From assembly GCF_965278975.1 (NCBI RefSeq), contig NZ_OZ257126.1, positions 1,736,001-1,800,000 on the forward strand: 64,000 nucleotides of DNA, written 5' to 3'. The notes beneath the pieces were generated by a model. That model saw only the letters and a program-made list of their open reading frames with translations, was not told where the DNA came from and did no database searches. This stretch comes from Ferrovibrio sp965278975. Lineage in GTDB: Bacteria > Pseudomonadota > Alphaproteobacteria > Ferrovibrionales > Ferrovibrionaceae. Made by a program: the position numbers and the translations under genes. Positions 26,335 through 34,143 of the stretch are shown here, piece by piece (the first letter of the stretch is position 1; each line of letters begins with the position of its first letter).

Positions 26335-26349
26335 GTTCTATTATTGTTT
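26335..26349 (+). promoter_or_regulatory. Weak LexA-like site upstream of nrdJ
   Basis: GTTC-N7-GTTT, one mismatch from the alphaproteobacterial SOS box GTTC-N7-GTTC, about 40 bp before the nrdJ start and touching the plsC stop codon. A single match of this strength can occur by chance. Confidence 0.2.
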
Positions 26350-27078
26350 CTGTAACGATTCCCGCGTCTCGGCTTCGAGCTTTGCATTGGCAGTCTCGAT
26401 CCGGCCGGTCAGCTCGGCCATGAAGGCATCGCGCTTGAGGCCGGGCGGGATCGGTTCCAGATATTGCAGCCGGATCACGCCAGGTGGCCGGCGCCAGCCA
26501 TGCTTGGGCCAGAAGTAGCCGGAATTCAGCGCCGCCGGCACCACCGGCAGGCCGGTTTCGCGGTAGATCGCCACCACGCCGGGCTGATAGGGCGCGTCTT
26601 CGCCCGGCAGCGTGCGCGTACCCTGCGGGAAGATGATCAGCACGCGGCCCTGCTCGGCTGCCGCGCGGCAGGCGCGCAGCATCTGCTTCAGCGCCGCGCC
26701 GCCGCCATCGCGGTCCACCGGCACCATGCCCAGCACCTTGGTGAACCAGCCATAGATCGGGATGCGCAGCAATTCCTGCTTGATGACGATGCAGGGATTG
26801 TCAAACAGCGCCAGCACCACCGAGGTATCCCACAGCGACTGGTGCTTGGCGGCGAGGATGAATGGCCCCTTGGGCAGATTCTCACGGCCCTCGATACGGT
26901 AATCGATGCCGGCGATGAGTTTCAGCAGCACATTCACGCCGCGCGCCCAGAACTGGCTGATCGGCTTGACCATGCTGCGCCAGCGCAGCGCCAGCAGCGG
27001 CATGGTCAGGATCGCCACCGTGGCGGTGAACAGCAGGAAGCTGGCCTGGAACAGCAGGGAGCGGAGCAGCAGCAACAT
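26341..27078 (-). CDS. plsC: 1-acyl-sn-glycerol-3-phosphate acyltransferase
   Basis: Transfers a second acyl chain to lysophosphatidate in phospholipid synthesis at the inner membrane. 245 residues. Seen: N-terminal hydrophobic anchor (LLFQASFLLFTATVAILTM), catalytic HX4D motif in AAKHQSLWDT, acceptor motif FPQGTRTLPGE and the third block GLPVVPAALNSGYF. It is the last gene of the ftsE operon and overlaps ydcF by one base (TGATG). Confidence 0.94.
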   Translation of the reverse strand: MLLLLRSLLFQASFLLFTATVAILTMPLLALRWRSMVKPISQFWARGVNVLLKLIAGIDYRIEGRENLPKGPFILAAKHQSLWDTSVVLALFDNPCIVIKQELLRIPIYGWFTKVLGMVPVDRDGGGAALKQMLRACRAAAEQGRVLIIFPQGTRTLPGEDAPYQPGVVAIYRETGLPVVPAALNSGYFWPKHGWRRPPGVIRLQYLEPIPPGLKRDAFMAELTGRIETANAKLEAETRESLQKQ

Positions 27079-27740
27079 CAGGAATCCGCCTTCAGCCAGC
27101 CATCGATCTGATCCTCGATGCGCATCCGGATCAGGGCGGCGACGTATTTGCTGTATTCACCGAGCAGGAAGAAGCCGTCGGCGCGATGACGCCACCAATC
27201 TTCCACGCGCAGGAAATCCGGGCGCACCGGATGCGGCAGGATGGTGATGCTGCCGGCCTGGCGGCGGAATTCCACCAGCGCACGCGGCATGTGATAATTC
27301 GCCGTCACCAGCCGCAGCGAATGCAACTCGCGGCCCGTCGCCCAGGCCACGGCTTCCGCCGCGTTGCCTGCCGTGTCGGTGGCTTCGAAGCCGAGATCGA
27401 CGCAGCATTCCATCAGCGCCGGTACGTCGATGCCGGGCTGCTCGGGCCGCGCCAGCAGATGCTCCGGCAGCGCCTGGGTCAGACTCTGCGCCAGCGTGGC
27501 CTTGCTGGCGCCGGTACTCACGCCGGAAATCAGCAGCCGTTCGGCATGGCCGGCATCCAGCAGCCGGATCGCGGTGGTGAGTCGCCCGCTGCCACCGGTC
27601 AGCACCACGATGCCATCGGTGCGCTGGCCCGGCGGCGGTTCCGCCTGCCTGGCCACGGTATCGACAAAGCGCATCAGGCCGCCGATCAGCAGCAGGCCGA
27701 ATACCAGAACCACAAGCAGCAGGCGGCGCAGCAGGGTCAT
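27078..27740 (-). CDS. ydcF: YdcF/DUF218 family membrane protein
   Basis: 220 residues with an N-terminal transmembrane helix (LLLVVLVFGLLLIGGLM) and a DUF218 domain: GIVVLTGGSGRLTTAIRLLD, ERLLISGVS, the acidic Glu of NAAEAVAWA, and LVTANYHMPRALVEF. DUF218 proteins include SanA/ElyC-type factors linked to envelope polysaccharide metabolism. Its place in an operon with FtsEX, a heptose-type phosphatase and PlsC fits an envelope role. Overlaps both neighbours. Confidence 0.88.
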   Translation of the reverse strand: MTLLRRLLLVVLVFGLLLIGGLMRFVDTVARQAEPPPGQRTDGIVVLTGGSGRLTTAIRLLDAGHAERLLISGVSTGASKATLAQSLTQALPEHLLARPEQPGIDVPALMECCVDLGFEATDTAGNAAEAVAWATGRELHSLRLVTANYHMPRALVEFRRQAGSITILPHPVRPDFLRVEDWWRHRADGFFLLGEYSKYVAALIRMRIEDQIDGWLKADS

Positions 27741-28297
27741 AGCGGTGCCACCTCGATGCCTTCGGCAAGCAGCCGCTCGGCCGCCTGCGCCAGATCATCG
27801 AATACCGCCACCGGCAGGGCGCTGTCGCTCAGGCCCTTGGCCAGAGCTGCCGCGCCCTTGCCGCTGCGCACCAGGATGCGGCGGCAGCCGGCGCTCTTGG
27901 CTGCCTGCATGTCGGTATCGGTATCGCCGATGAACACGGTGTCGGCAGGTGCATGGCGGAACATCGCCATCGCCTCGCGCGGCATGCCGGGGCCGGGCTT
28001 GCGCCGGTCGGTCTGTGCCCAGGGCGGATCGGGCGCGAACAGGATATGGTCGATACGGGCGCCGGCCCTGGCGATATGATCGCGCAGATGATCATGGATG
28101 CGGCCCAGCATCGCCTCGTCGATGATGCCCTTGCCGATGCAGGCCTGGTTGGTGCACAGCACCACCGGCCAGCCGCGCGCGTTGAAGCTGGCGATGGCCG
28201 CGCCGATGCCGGCAATCGGCACGAATTCGGCCGGCGACTTCACATAGTCGGCGCGATCTTCGTTCAGCACACCATCGCGGTCGAGCAGAATCAGCAT
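27737..28297 (-). CDS. gmhB: D-glycero-manno-heptose 1,7-bisphosphate phosphatase-like HAD-IIIA enzyme
   Basis: 186 residues. HAD motifs: LLDRDGVLNED (both Asp present), CTNQACIGKG, KPGPGMPREAM and FIGDTDTDMQAA. The family removes the 7-phosphate in ADP-heptose synthesis. It lacks the four-Cys zinc loop of the classic GmhB: only scattered Asp/Pro residues (FAPDPPWAQTD) are seen where CxH...CxC would be. Exact substrate is therefore less certain. It lies one base after ftsX and overlaps ydcF by 4 bp. Confidence 0.8.
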   Translation of the reverse strand: MLILLDRDGVLNEDRADYVKSPAEFVPIAGIGAAIASFNARGWPVVLCTNQACIGKGIIDEAMLGRIHDHLRDHIARAGARIDHILFAPDPPWAQTDRRKPGPGMPREAMAMFRHAPADTVFIGDTDTDMQAAKSAGCRRILVRSGKGAAALAKGLSDSALPVAVFDDLAQAAERLLAEGIEVAPL

Positions 28298-28298
28298 C

Positions 28299-29225
28299 TC
28301 ACAGCATCCGTTTCAATTCACCGAGCACGGTAAGGCGCGCGGTGATCACCGCCAGCACCTGGGCGCTCAAGGGCAGCAGCAGCAGCAGCAGCCAGTGCCA
28401 CCAGGCCAGCGAGAAGCCGGGCAGCAGGCCACTGCCGACATTCGATGCCAGCAACTGGATCAACAGCAGGATGATCGCCGCGCCGAGCCAGCCGCCGCTG
28501 CCGCCCAGGAAGGCCAGGCGCGAGACATGGCGCTGGAACTGGCGCGCGACATAGGCATCCTCGGCACCGATCAGGTGCAGCAGTTCAATCGTGCCGCGCC
28601 GCGCCGCCAGGCCGGCGCGGGTGGCGAAGATCACCATCGCCGCCATCGCCAGGCCGACCAGCAGCACGATGCTGAGGCCCAGCCCCTGCAGCAGCCGCGC
28701 CAGCCGCACCAGTTGATCCAGCCAGGGCTTCGGATCGTCCAGCCGGGCGCCGGGCGCGGCGCGTTCAAGCTGGGCAGCCAGCGCAGCCACCGACAGCGAT
28801 GCAGTGGGATCGAGTTCCACATCGATCACACCGGGCAGCGGCAGGCCGGCACCGGCGGCGGCATCGCCAAGCCAGGGCCGCAGCAGGCTTTCCACGTCTG
28901 CGCGGCCCAAAGCCTCGGCCCGGCGCACGCCGGGCGTGGCGCGCAAGGCGGCCAGCGCCGCTTCCAGCCGCTGTGCCATGGCCGGGCCGCCGGGACGGTC
29001 GGCAAGCTGCACGGTCAGGCGGCTCGACACCCCCTGGCGCCAGGAGGATACGGTGCCATCCAGTGCCAGTGCCCCGGCCAGCGCCAGGGCGGCCAGGAAC
29101 ACCATCACCGCCAGCGCCCAGGGCAGGAAGCGCGCCGAGGCATCGGCGGCAAGCTGCAGGTCGGAAGGCGGGCGCCCGGCCCTGTTGGGGGTGGGCTTGG
29201 GTGCGGGATTTGTGGCGGCGCTCAT
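28299..29225 (-). CDS. ftsX: Cell division protein FtsX
   Basis: Inner-membrane partner of FtsE; the FtsEX complex activates peptidoglycan hydrolases during division. 308 residues: a polar cytoplasmic start, helix ALAVMVFLAALALAGALALD at about 35-54, a periplasmic domain, then three helices (LSIVLLVGLAMAAMVIFATR; GGWLGAAIILLLIQLL; WHWLLLLLLPLSAQVLAVI). This is the standard FtsX topology. It overlaps ftsE by 4 bp. Confidence 0.93.
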   Translation of the reverse strand: MSAATNPAPKPTPNRAGRPPSDLQLAADASARFLPWALAVMVFLAALALAGALALDGTVSSWRQGVSSRLTVQLADRPGGPAMAQRLEAALAALRATPGVRRAEALGRADVESLLRPWLGDAAAGAGLPLPGVIDVELDPTASLSVAALAAQLERAAPGARLDDPKPWLDQLVRLARLLQGLGLSIVLLVGLAMAAMVIFATRAGLAARRGTIELLHLIGAEDAYVARQFQRHVSRLAFLGGSGGWLGAAIILLLIQLLASNVGSGLLPGFSLAWWHWLLLLLLPLSAQVLAVITARLTVLGELKRML

Positions 29226-29896
29226 GCTGTTGCCCCCACCGGCTGTACCTGCACCTGGCCGCCGCGCAGCTTCAGCACCGGGAAGCGGAAGCGGTCCAGC
29301 AGGTGGATGTCATGGGTTGCCAGCACCACCGCCGTGCCGCTCTTGTTCAGTTCGACGAACAGGTACATCAGCCGCTGCGCCATGTCGGGATCGACATTGC
29401 CGGTCGGCTCGTCCGCCAACAGCAGGCTCGGCCTGGCAATAACCGCCCGGGCGATGGCGACGCGCTGTTTTTCACCACCCGAGAGGGTTGCCGGGCGGGC
29501 CTCCAGGCGGTCGCCTAGGCCAACCCAGGTCAGCAGCTCGGTGCAATGCTCGACGACCCGGGCTTCCGGCACCCCGGCAATGCGCAGCGGCAGGGCCACG
29601 TTGTCCAGCGCGCTCAAATGGTCCAGCAGGCGGAAATCCTGGAACACCACGCCGATACGGCGGCGCAGCAGCGGCAGGGTGTCGCGTCCGGCAGCGGCGA
29701 CATCCTGGCCGAACATGGTTACCAGGCCCCGGCTGGGCCGGTGCGCCAGGTACATCAGCTTGAGCAGGGAGGTCTTGCCGGCACCGCTGGGGCCGGTCAG
29801 GAAGTGGAACGAGCCCGGCGCCAGGTCGAAGCTGACGTCGCGCAGCACCTCCGGCCCGGGTCCATACCGCATCCCGACATTCTGAAACCGTATCAC
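29222..29896 (-). CDS. ftsE: Cell division ATP-binding protein FtsE
   Basis: ABC ATPase of 224 residues. Walker A GPSGAGKTSLLKL (near residue 36), Q-loop VVFQDFRLLDHL, signature LSGGEKQRVAIARA, Walker B LLLADEPTGNVD, and H-loop VVLATHDIHLL are all intact. It starts a five-gene coupled operon ftsE-ftsX-gmhB-ydcF-plsC and is divergent from the zinc-ribbon gene, with shared promoter space at 29897-30024. Confidence 0.96.
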   Translation of the reverse strand: MIRFQNVGMRYGPGPEVLRDVSFDLAPGSFHFLTGPSGAGKTSLLKLMYLAHRPSRGLVTMFGQDVAAAGRDTLPLLRRRIGVVFQDFRLLDHLSALDNVALPLRIAGVPEARVVEHCTELLTWVGLGDRLEARPATLSGGEKQRVAIARAVIARPSLLLADEPTGNVDPDMAQRLMYLFVELNKSGTAVVLATHDIHLLDRFRFPVLKLRGGQVQVQPVGATA

Positions 29897-30024
29897 GCCG
29901 CCCGCATCTCCCGAAAAACCCGGTCCGGCCCTATGCTTGCAAGCGCGGACCTGTCCGTCCTATAAGGGAAAATAGCAAAACGCAAAAGGGCAACGGCACT
30001 GCACCAAGCGGCCAGTTGTATGGC

Positions 30025-30894
30025 ATGATCCTCACCTGCCCAAATTGCGCCACGCGGTTCAGCGTTGATGCGGCCTCTTTCGGAGGCATGGAGCGCAAGG
30101 TGAGGTGCAGCGTCTGCCGCCACATCTGGCGCCAGGACCCGTTGCCGGAACCGGAGCCGCCGGCCCCCGCGCCGCCGCCGGAACCGCCGCCACCCCCACC
30201 GCCGCCTCCGCCCCCGCCGCCTCCGCCGCCTCCGCCTCCGCCGCCGCCGACGCCGGAGCAGATGTTCCCGTCGGATACCTTCGCGCTGCCGGAAACCGAG
30301 GCGGACCCGGAACCGCCGCCGATCCGTTCGCCCTTCGAGGATGCCGAGGCCGAGCCCGATGCCGCCGAGGCCGCCATTGAGCGTCGCCGCGCCCGCCTGG
30401 CCGAGCAGGGCCTCAGCAGGGGTGGCGCAGGCGCCAGGAAGCAGCGCCGGCCGATGCTGTGGCTAGGCTGGCTGCTGCTGCTGGTGCTGCTTGGCGCCGT
30501 GCTGGGTGGCGGCTATGCCGCGCGCACCGAGCTGGTTGGCATGTATCCGCCGCTGGCCAAGGTCTATGAGAAAGTCGGCATCCATGTCGAACCGGCGAAG
30601 TGGCTTGGCGTGGAACTGCACAGCCTGAAATCCGCCGTGGTGCTGGATGGCGGCGAGAGCAAGATCGAGGTTTCGGGCGAGGTGGTGAACGTGTCCGACC
30701 GCACTCGGCCGGTGCCGCCGATTCGCGTCACCATGCGCGGCGCGGCGGGCAAGGAACTCAACGCCTATACGCTCACGCTGGAGGACGACAAGGTTGCCGC
30801 CGGCGCCCGGCTCACCTTCTCGGTGAAGCTGCCGGGCCAGAAGGAAGAAGTGCTCGACCTCGAAGTCGCCTTCGCGCCGCTGCCGTCGCATTAG
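30025..30894 (+). CDS. MJ0042-type zinc-ribbon membrane protein with poly-proline linker (DUF3426-like)
   Basis: 289 residues. N-terminal zinc ribbon with C5, C8, C28 and C31 (LTCPNCATRFSVD, VRCSVCRHIW). A Glu/Pro linker follows, with a run of more than twenty prolines around residues 52-75. A transmembrane helix (LWLGWLLLLVLLGAVLGG) lies near 145-162. The periplasmic C-terminus is a DUF3426-like beta domain (IEVSGEVVNVSDRTRPVPPI). The ATG at 30025 is favoured over TTG at 30016 because the ribbon begins directly after it. Function unknown. Confidence 0.85.
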   Translation: MILTCPNCATRFSVDAASFGGMERKVRCSVCRHIWRQDPLPEPEPPAPAPPPEPPPPPPPPPPPPPPPPPPPPPPTPEQMFPSDTFALPETEADPEPPPIRSPFEDAEAEPDAAEAAIERRRARLAEQGLSRGGAGARKQRRPMLWLGWLLLLVLLGAVLGGGYAARTELVGMYPPLAKVYEKVGIHVEPAKWLGVELHSLKSAVVLDGGESKIEVSGEVVNVSDRTRPVPPIRVTMRGAAGKELNAYTLTLEDDKVAAGARLTFSVKLPGQKEEVLDLEVAFAPLPSH

Positions 30895-31174
30895 TCCTCT
30901 GCCAGCAGGGAACCCGCCTCAGGGAACCGCGGCGCGCCAGCCGCGGGGCAGGCCGGCTGTCATCAATTGAAATATTTTTTCTTGATTCGCGAGTCTCGGG
31001 TGCTAGCCTGCATCAGCTTGGCGCGCAGCCGAATCGGGCCTGAAAACCTGCAAAAAGCCGCGAGCCCACGCTGTTTACAGAAAGCCCTGGCCGTGAATGG
31101 CCGGGAGTGGAGCCCTGACGCACAGTAGGTGCTAGCCGGTTAATGCTAGTGGCGGGGTCCAGCGGCGAGGAAAG

Positions 31175-31543
31175 ATGGCGCGCATACTGGTGGCCGAAGA
31201 CGAAGTGCCGGTGCGGGAATTCGTTCGCCGCGTGCTGGAGCTGCGCGGCCATGAGGTCGTCACCGTCGGCGATGGCGCCGAAGCCCTGATCAAGCTCGCC
31301 AAGGCGCCTTTCGACCTGCTGCTCACCGATATCAGCATGCCGAACATGGATGGCCTCGAACTGGCGCTGATAGTGGCGCGCGACCATCCGGACCTGCCGG
31401 TGCTGATGATGTCGGGCTATGCCGTGGAGCGCCGCCGCGCCGCCGATCTCGCCGAGCTTTCCAAAGGCGTGCTGCAGAAGCCGTTCAGCATGGTCGACCT
31501 CTCCGCCGGGGTCGACAGGGCACTCGGACTGCCGGTGGCTTAG
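31175..31543 (+). CDS. cpdR: Single-domain response regulator, CpdR-like
   Basis: 122 residues forming only a receiver domain: acidic D9/E10, phospho-acceptor D52 in LLTDISMPNMDG, S80 and K102 (LQKPFS). The sequence closely follows the CpdR pattern (ARILVAEDE, LALIVARDHPDLPVLMMSGY). CpdR, when unphosphorylated, primes ClpXP for degradation of cell-cycle proteins; its phosphate normally comes from the CckA-ChpT relay. A GAGGAAAG ribosome site precedes the ATG. The 280 bp upstream hold no gene, only unassigned leader sequence. Confidence 0.85.
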   Translation: MARILVAEDEVPVREFVRRVLELRGHEVVTVGDGAEALIKLAKAPFDLLLTDISMPNMDGLELALIVARDHPDLPVLMMSGYAVERRRAADLAELSKGVLQKPFSMVDLSAGVDRALGLPVA

Positions 31544-31581
31544 CGGCAGGCGGGATTACCCTGCCAACCGCTTAATCACTC

Positions 31582-32391
31582 TCAGGCAATACCGGTATTG
31601 CCGGCTTTGCCGGCCGCGATGTCCGGCGCTCGGGCGATCAGCGGATCAGGCTCTGGCGGTGGTCTCAATTCTTCGGCTGTCGGCAGGCGCAGCTTGAGCA
31701 GGTCGAAAACAGTCCTGATCGGCATGGCCTGGGAGTAGCCGGCGGCACCAGGGGAATTGCGGCCATAGATATGCAGGCCAACGATTCTACCATCGCTGAC
31801 GGCAACCCACACCGCGCCGGAGTCGCCATTGTCGCAGAGGACATTGGTGGCGCCCGGCAGTGGCGATACCTTCCAGCACATGATGCCGTGATATTCCGCC
31901 AGCGGCATCATCGCGCTGCCGACAATTCCCTCGGTGCGGCCGGTGATGCAGCCCACTTTCACCACGCGTTCATTCGGGGACGGGTCGCGAAAATCCAGGC
32001 TGCGGCCAGGCCAATACCGGCTGCGCCAGAAGCCACTGCGCTCTTCATTCAGCTGGGCGGCGGCGGCATCGCCGCGCTGATCCAGGAAACCATCGGCGGC
32101 CACCATGCCAATCACCTTGAGATGCGCACCCGGTGGTGAAGCATCGGGGTGATATACCGGGGTGCCTGCGCTGCCAAGCAGCACATGCCGGCAACTGAGC
32201 AGCATCCGTTTGCCGTCTGACAGCCGTATGGCGAAACAGCCGATGCTGCCGACCGCCTTTCCCTGCACCATGATCGGCATGCCGGGTTCCAACCGCGTCG
32301 GCACTGTATCGGCAACCGGTGCCCCCGGTGCCGGTGGCTCGGGGGCGAAAAACGGCAGCCCATCGGCTGAAGGGGCGTCACCATCCGCCAT
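31582..32391 (-). CDS. Trypsin-fold serine protease-like protein
   Basis: 269 residues, no signal peptide. A His-Asp-Ser triad can be laid out: H69 in LSCRHVLLG, D108 in DQRGDAAAAQL, S191 in CDNGDSGAVW (the GDSG nucleophile box). The segment VVKVGCITGRTEGIV resembles the GRTTG-type loop of plant NAL1-like and bacterial trypsin-like proteins. A Pro-rich N-terminus (FFAPEPPAPGAP) and a Pro/Glu tail flank the domain. It lies 31 bp downstream of the large lipoprotein gene, so the two may be cotranscribed. Confidence 0.7.
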   Translation of the reverse strand: MADGDAPSADGLPFFAPEPPAPGAPVADTVPTRLEPGMPIMVQGKAVGSIGCFAIRLSDGKRMLLSCRHVLLGSAGTPVYHPDASPPGAHLKVIGMVAADGFLDQRGDAAAAQLNEERSGFWRSRYWPGRSLDFRDPSPNERVVKVGCITGRTEGIVGSAMMPLAEYHGIMCWKVSPLPGATNVLCDNGDSGAVWVAVSDGRIVGLHIYGRNSPGAAGYSQAMPIRTVFDLLKLRLPTAEELRPPPEPDPLIARAPDIAAGKAGNTGIA

Positions 32392-32422
32392 TATTCATAG
32401 CGCCGCGTTCATGATGCCGGGC

Positions 32423-34003
32423 TCATAGCGGCGGCAGGCCGGCCTTGCGCCGGGCAACATTTGCTTCAGCGCGCGCCATGCTTACCTTGTGTTCCGCCTT
32501 CAGGCGCTCGGTGGCAGATGCCGCCGGACTCAACGCGGCCAGCTCAGCAGCAGCCACTTCATAGGCTTGTGTGGAGCGGATCGCCGAGATCGCAGCGGTC
32601 TCCTGCTGTCCCAGTTTGGTCTCCTGCGCCGCATCGGATTCTGGCAACAAACCCTTGGCCGCAGTCTTGAGTTCGGGTTTCGCCTTCTCGAAAACCGAGT
32701 TGAGGAATGTCAGCAATTTGCTGGCATTCCTGGTTTCGGTGAGCGTGACCGCGATGTTCAGCGGTGTTGCCGGTATGGCGAAATCCTGGCCAGCCAGCTT
32801 TGGCTTGCCAAGCTCCAGGATCGCCACCTGGTCCGCCTTCATTCTCTCCAGCGTCCCGCCCAATATCGGGGCCATGGATGGCGCCGCTGCAGCATTCTGC
32901 TTCTGAAGCGTCTCAATCTTTTTCAATTGGGCAAGTTGTGCCTGTTTGGCTTCGATCTGCCTGGCGGTGTTCTGGGTGTCTTGCAGCTTGGCAAGTTCCG
33001 CCACCAGCTTCATCGAATCAGCATTATATTCGTCCTTCTGCTGCTGCAGTGCCGCTTCGCGCTGGGCTGTTGCCCGGGCGGTGGCAAACGGCACCAATAC
33101 CTGGCGGAATACTTCGGTGCTGATGCGGTCATAAATTTCCTGCTTGGCATCCGCCAGTCCGGCGTATTTCGCCAGCGTCGCCTGAATATCGGCATCGCCC
33201 CGGGTCATTGCGGAAGCCAGGGCCTCGCTGCTGCTATCGGGCGCGATAACAGGCATCCAGCCAAAGTCCATGGCCCGGTGCTGCCCGATTTCCGCCAGTT
33301 GACTCCTGGTCCTGACATAGGGCGGTTCAATGTCCTTGATTTCAAACTTGGCCATGGCAACAGCCTTGCTGTTGCCATCCGCAGCAGGCGGCCCAAACGC
33401 CACCGTGATCAGGATGTCGCGATTTTCCCTGCCCATGCCAGAGCCGAGATGCTTGTTATAGGCAAGGTAGACTGGCCGATAGCGGAAGATGCGTCCGCCG
33501 ATGCCATACTCTGCCTCGGCTTCCATATAGAAGGCCGGGCTCGCCGCCATGCCGAGGGCCGCTGTGTCGACCTCAAAGGCATTGCCGCCTTTTTTCGCCT
33601 CTGCGGGCTTGGTGAGATGGAACTGCCCATGGACGACGATGAGACAGTTCAGGTCGTTGTTTGACTTGAACAGGCCATCGCGCGAGAGGGCATGAAAATG
33701 CCCCGTCTGGCGCGCGATCTTGGTTTCGGTTTTCGGTTCCGCAGCTTCCTTGATGGCGGCTCCGATCGCATCAATGCCCACGTCGATCACGGCCGAGGCG
33801 CCGGCTACCAGCAAGGCCCCTAGAATGCCGCTCTGTGGTTTCCCGGTCTTTTCGGCCAGGCATTGTTTTTCAAAGAAGACCCGCGTTTCTTCCACCGTCT
33901 CCGGCTTGGCCGGCGGGTTCGCGCCGCCGCCTTTGTCATGGGCGCAGCCGGCCAGCAGCAGGGCTGCCACGCCGAGATAGGCGGTGTTGTGCTGGATGAT
34001 CAT
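32423..34003 (-). CDS. Large lipoprotein of unknown function
   Basis: 526 residues. Signal peptide with lipobox LLLAGC (Cys20), so it should be lipid-anchored. A glycine/alanine-rich segment (GILGALLVAGASAVIDVGIDAIGAAI, residues about 59-84, quoted in part) could insert in a membrane. A beta-rich domain follows (GQFHLTKPAE, FRYRPVYLAYNKHL), and then a long Gln/Ala/Lys coiled coil at about 330-400 (TARQIEAKQAQLAQLKKIET). I recognise no family. Codon use is less GC-biased than in the flanking genes. An AT-rich 140-bp gap upstream has TATAAT at 34066-34071 on the minus strand. Confidence 0.75.
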   Translation of the reverse strand: MIIQHNTAYLGVAALLLAGCAHDKGGGANPPAKPETVEETRVFFEKQCLAEKTGKPQSGILGALLVAGASAVIDVGIDAIGAAIKEAAEPKTETKIARQTGHFHALSRDGLFKSNNDLNCLIVVHGQFHLTKPAEAKKGGNAFEVDTAALGMAASPAFYMEAEAEYGIGGRIFRYRPVYLAYNKHLGSGMGRENRDILITVAFGPPAADGNSKAVAMAKFEIKDIEPPYVRTRSQLAEIGQHRAMDFGWMPVIAPDSSSEALASAMTRGDADIQATLAKYAGLADAKQEIYDRISTEVFRQVLVPFATARATAQREAALQQQKDEYNADSMKLVAELAKLQDTQNTARQIEAKQAQLAQLKKIETLQKQNAAAAPSMAPILGGTLERMKADQVAILELGKPKLAGQDFAIPATPLNIAVTLTETRNASKLLTFLNSVFEKAKPELKTAAKGLLPESDAAQETKLGQQETAAISAIRSTQAYEVAAAELAALSPAASATERLKAEHKVSMARAEANVARRKAGLPPL

Positions 34004-34143
34004 GGCCTGTCTTCCCCCAAACCAATATCGGGAAGATCGAATATCAAATACTACTATTGGTCAATATTATATTTGCTGCATATTCCGGCTGCCGCCCCGG
34101 GTGTATGAGGGCAGGAATACGGCGGGCTGCCACGCGGAAACGG

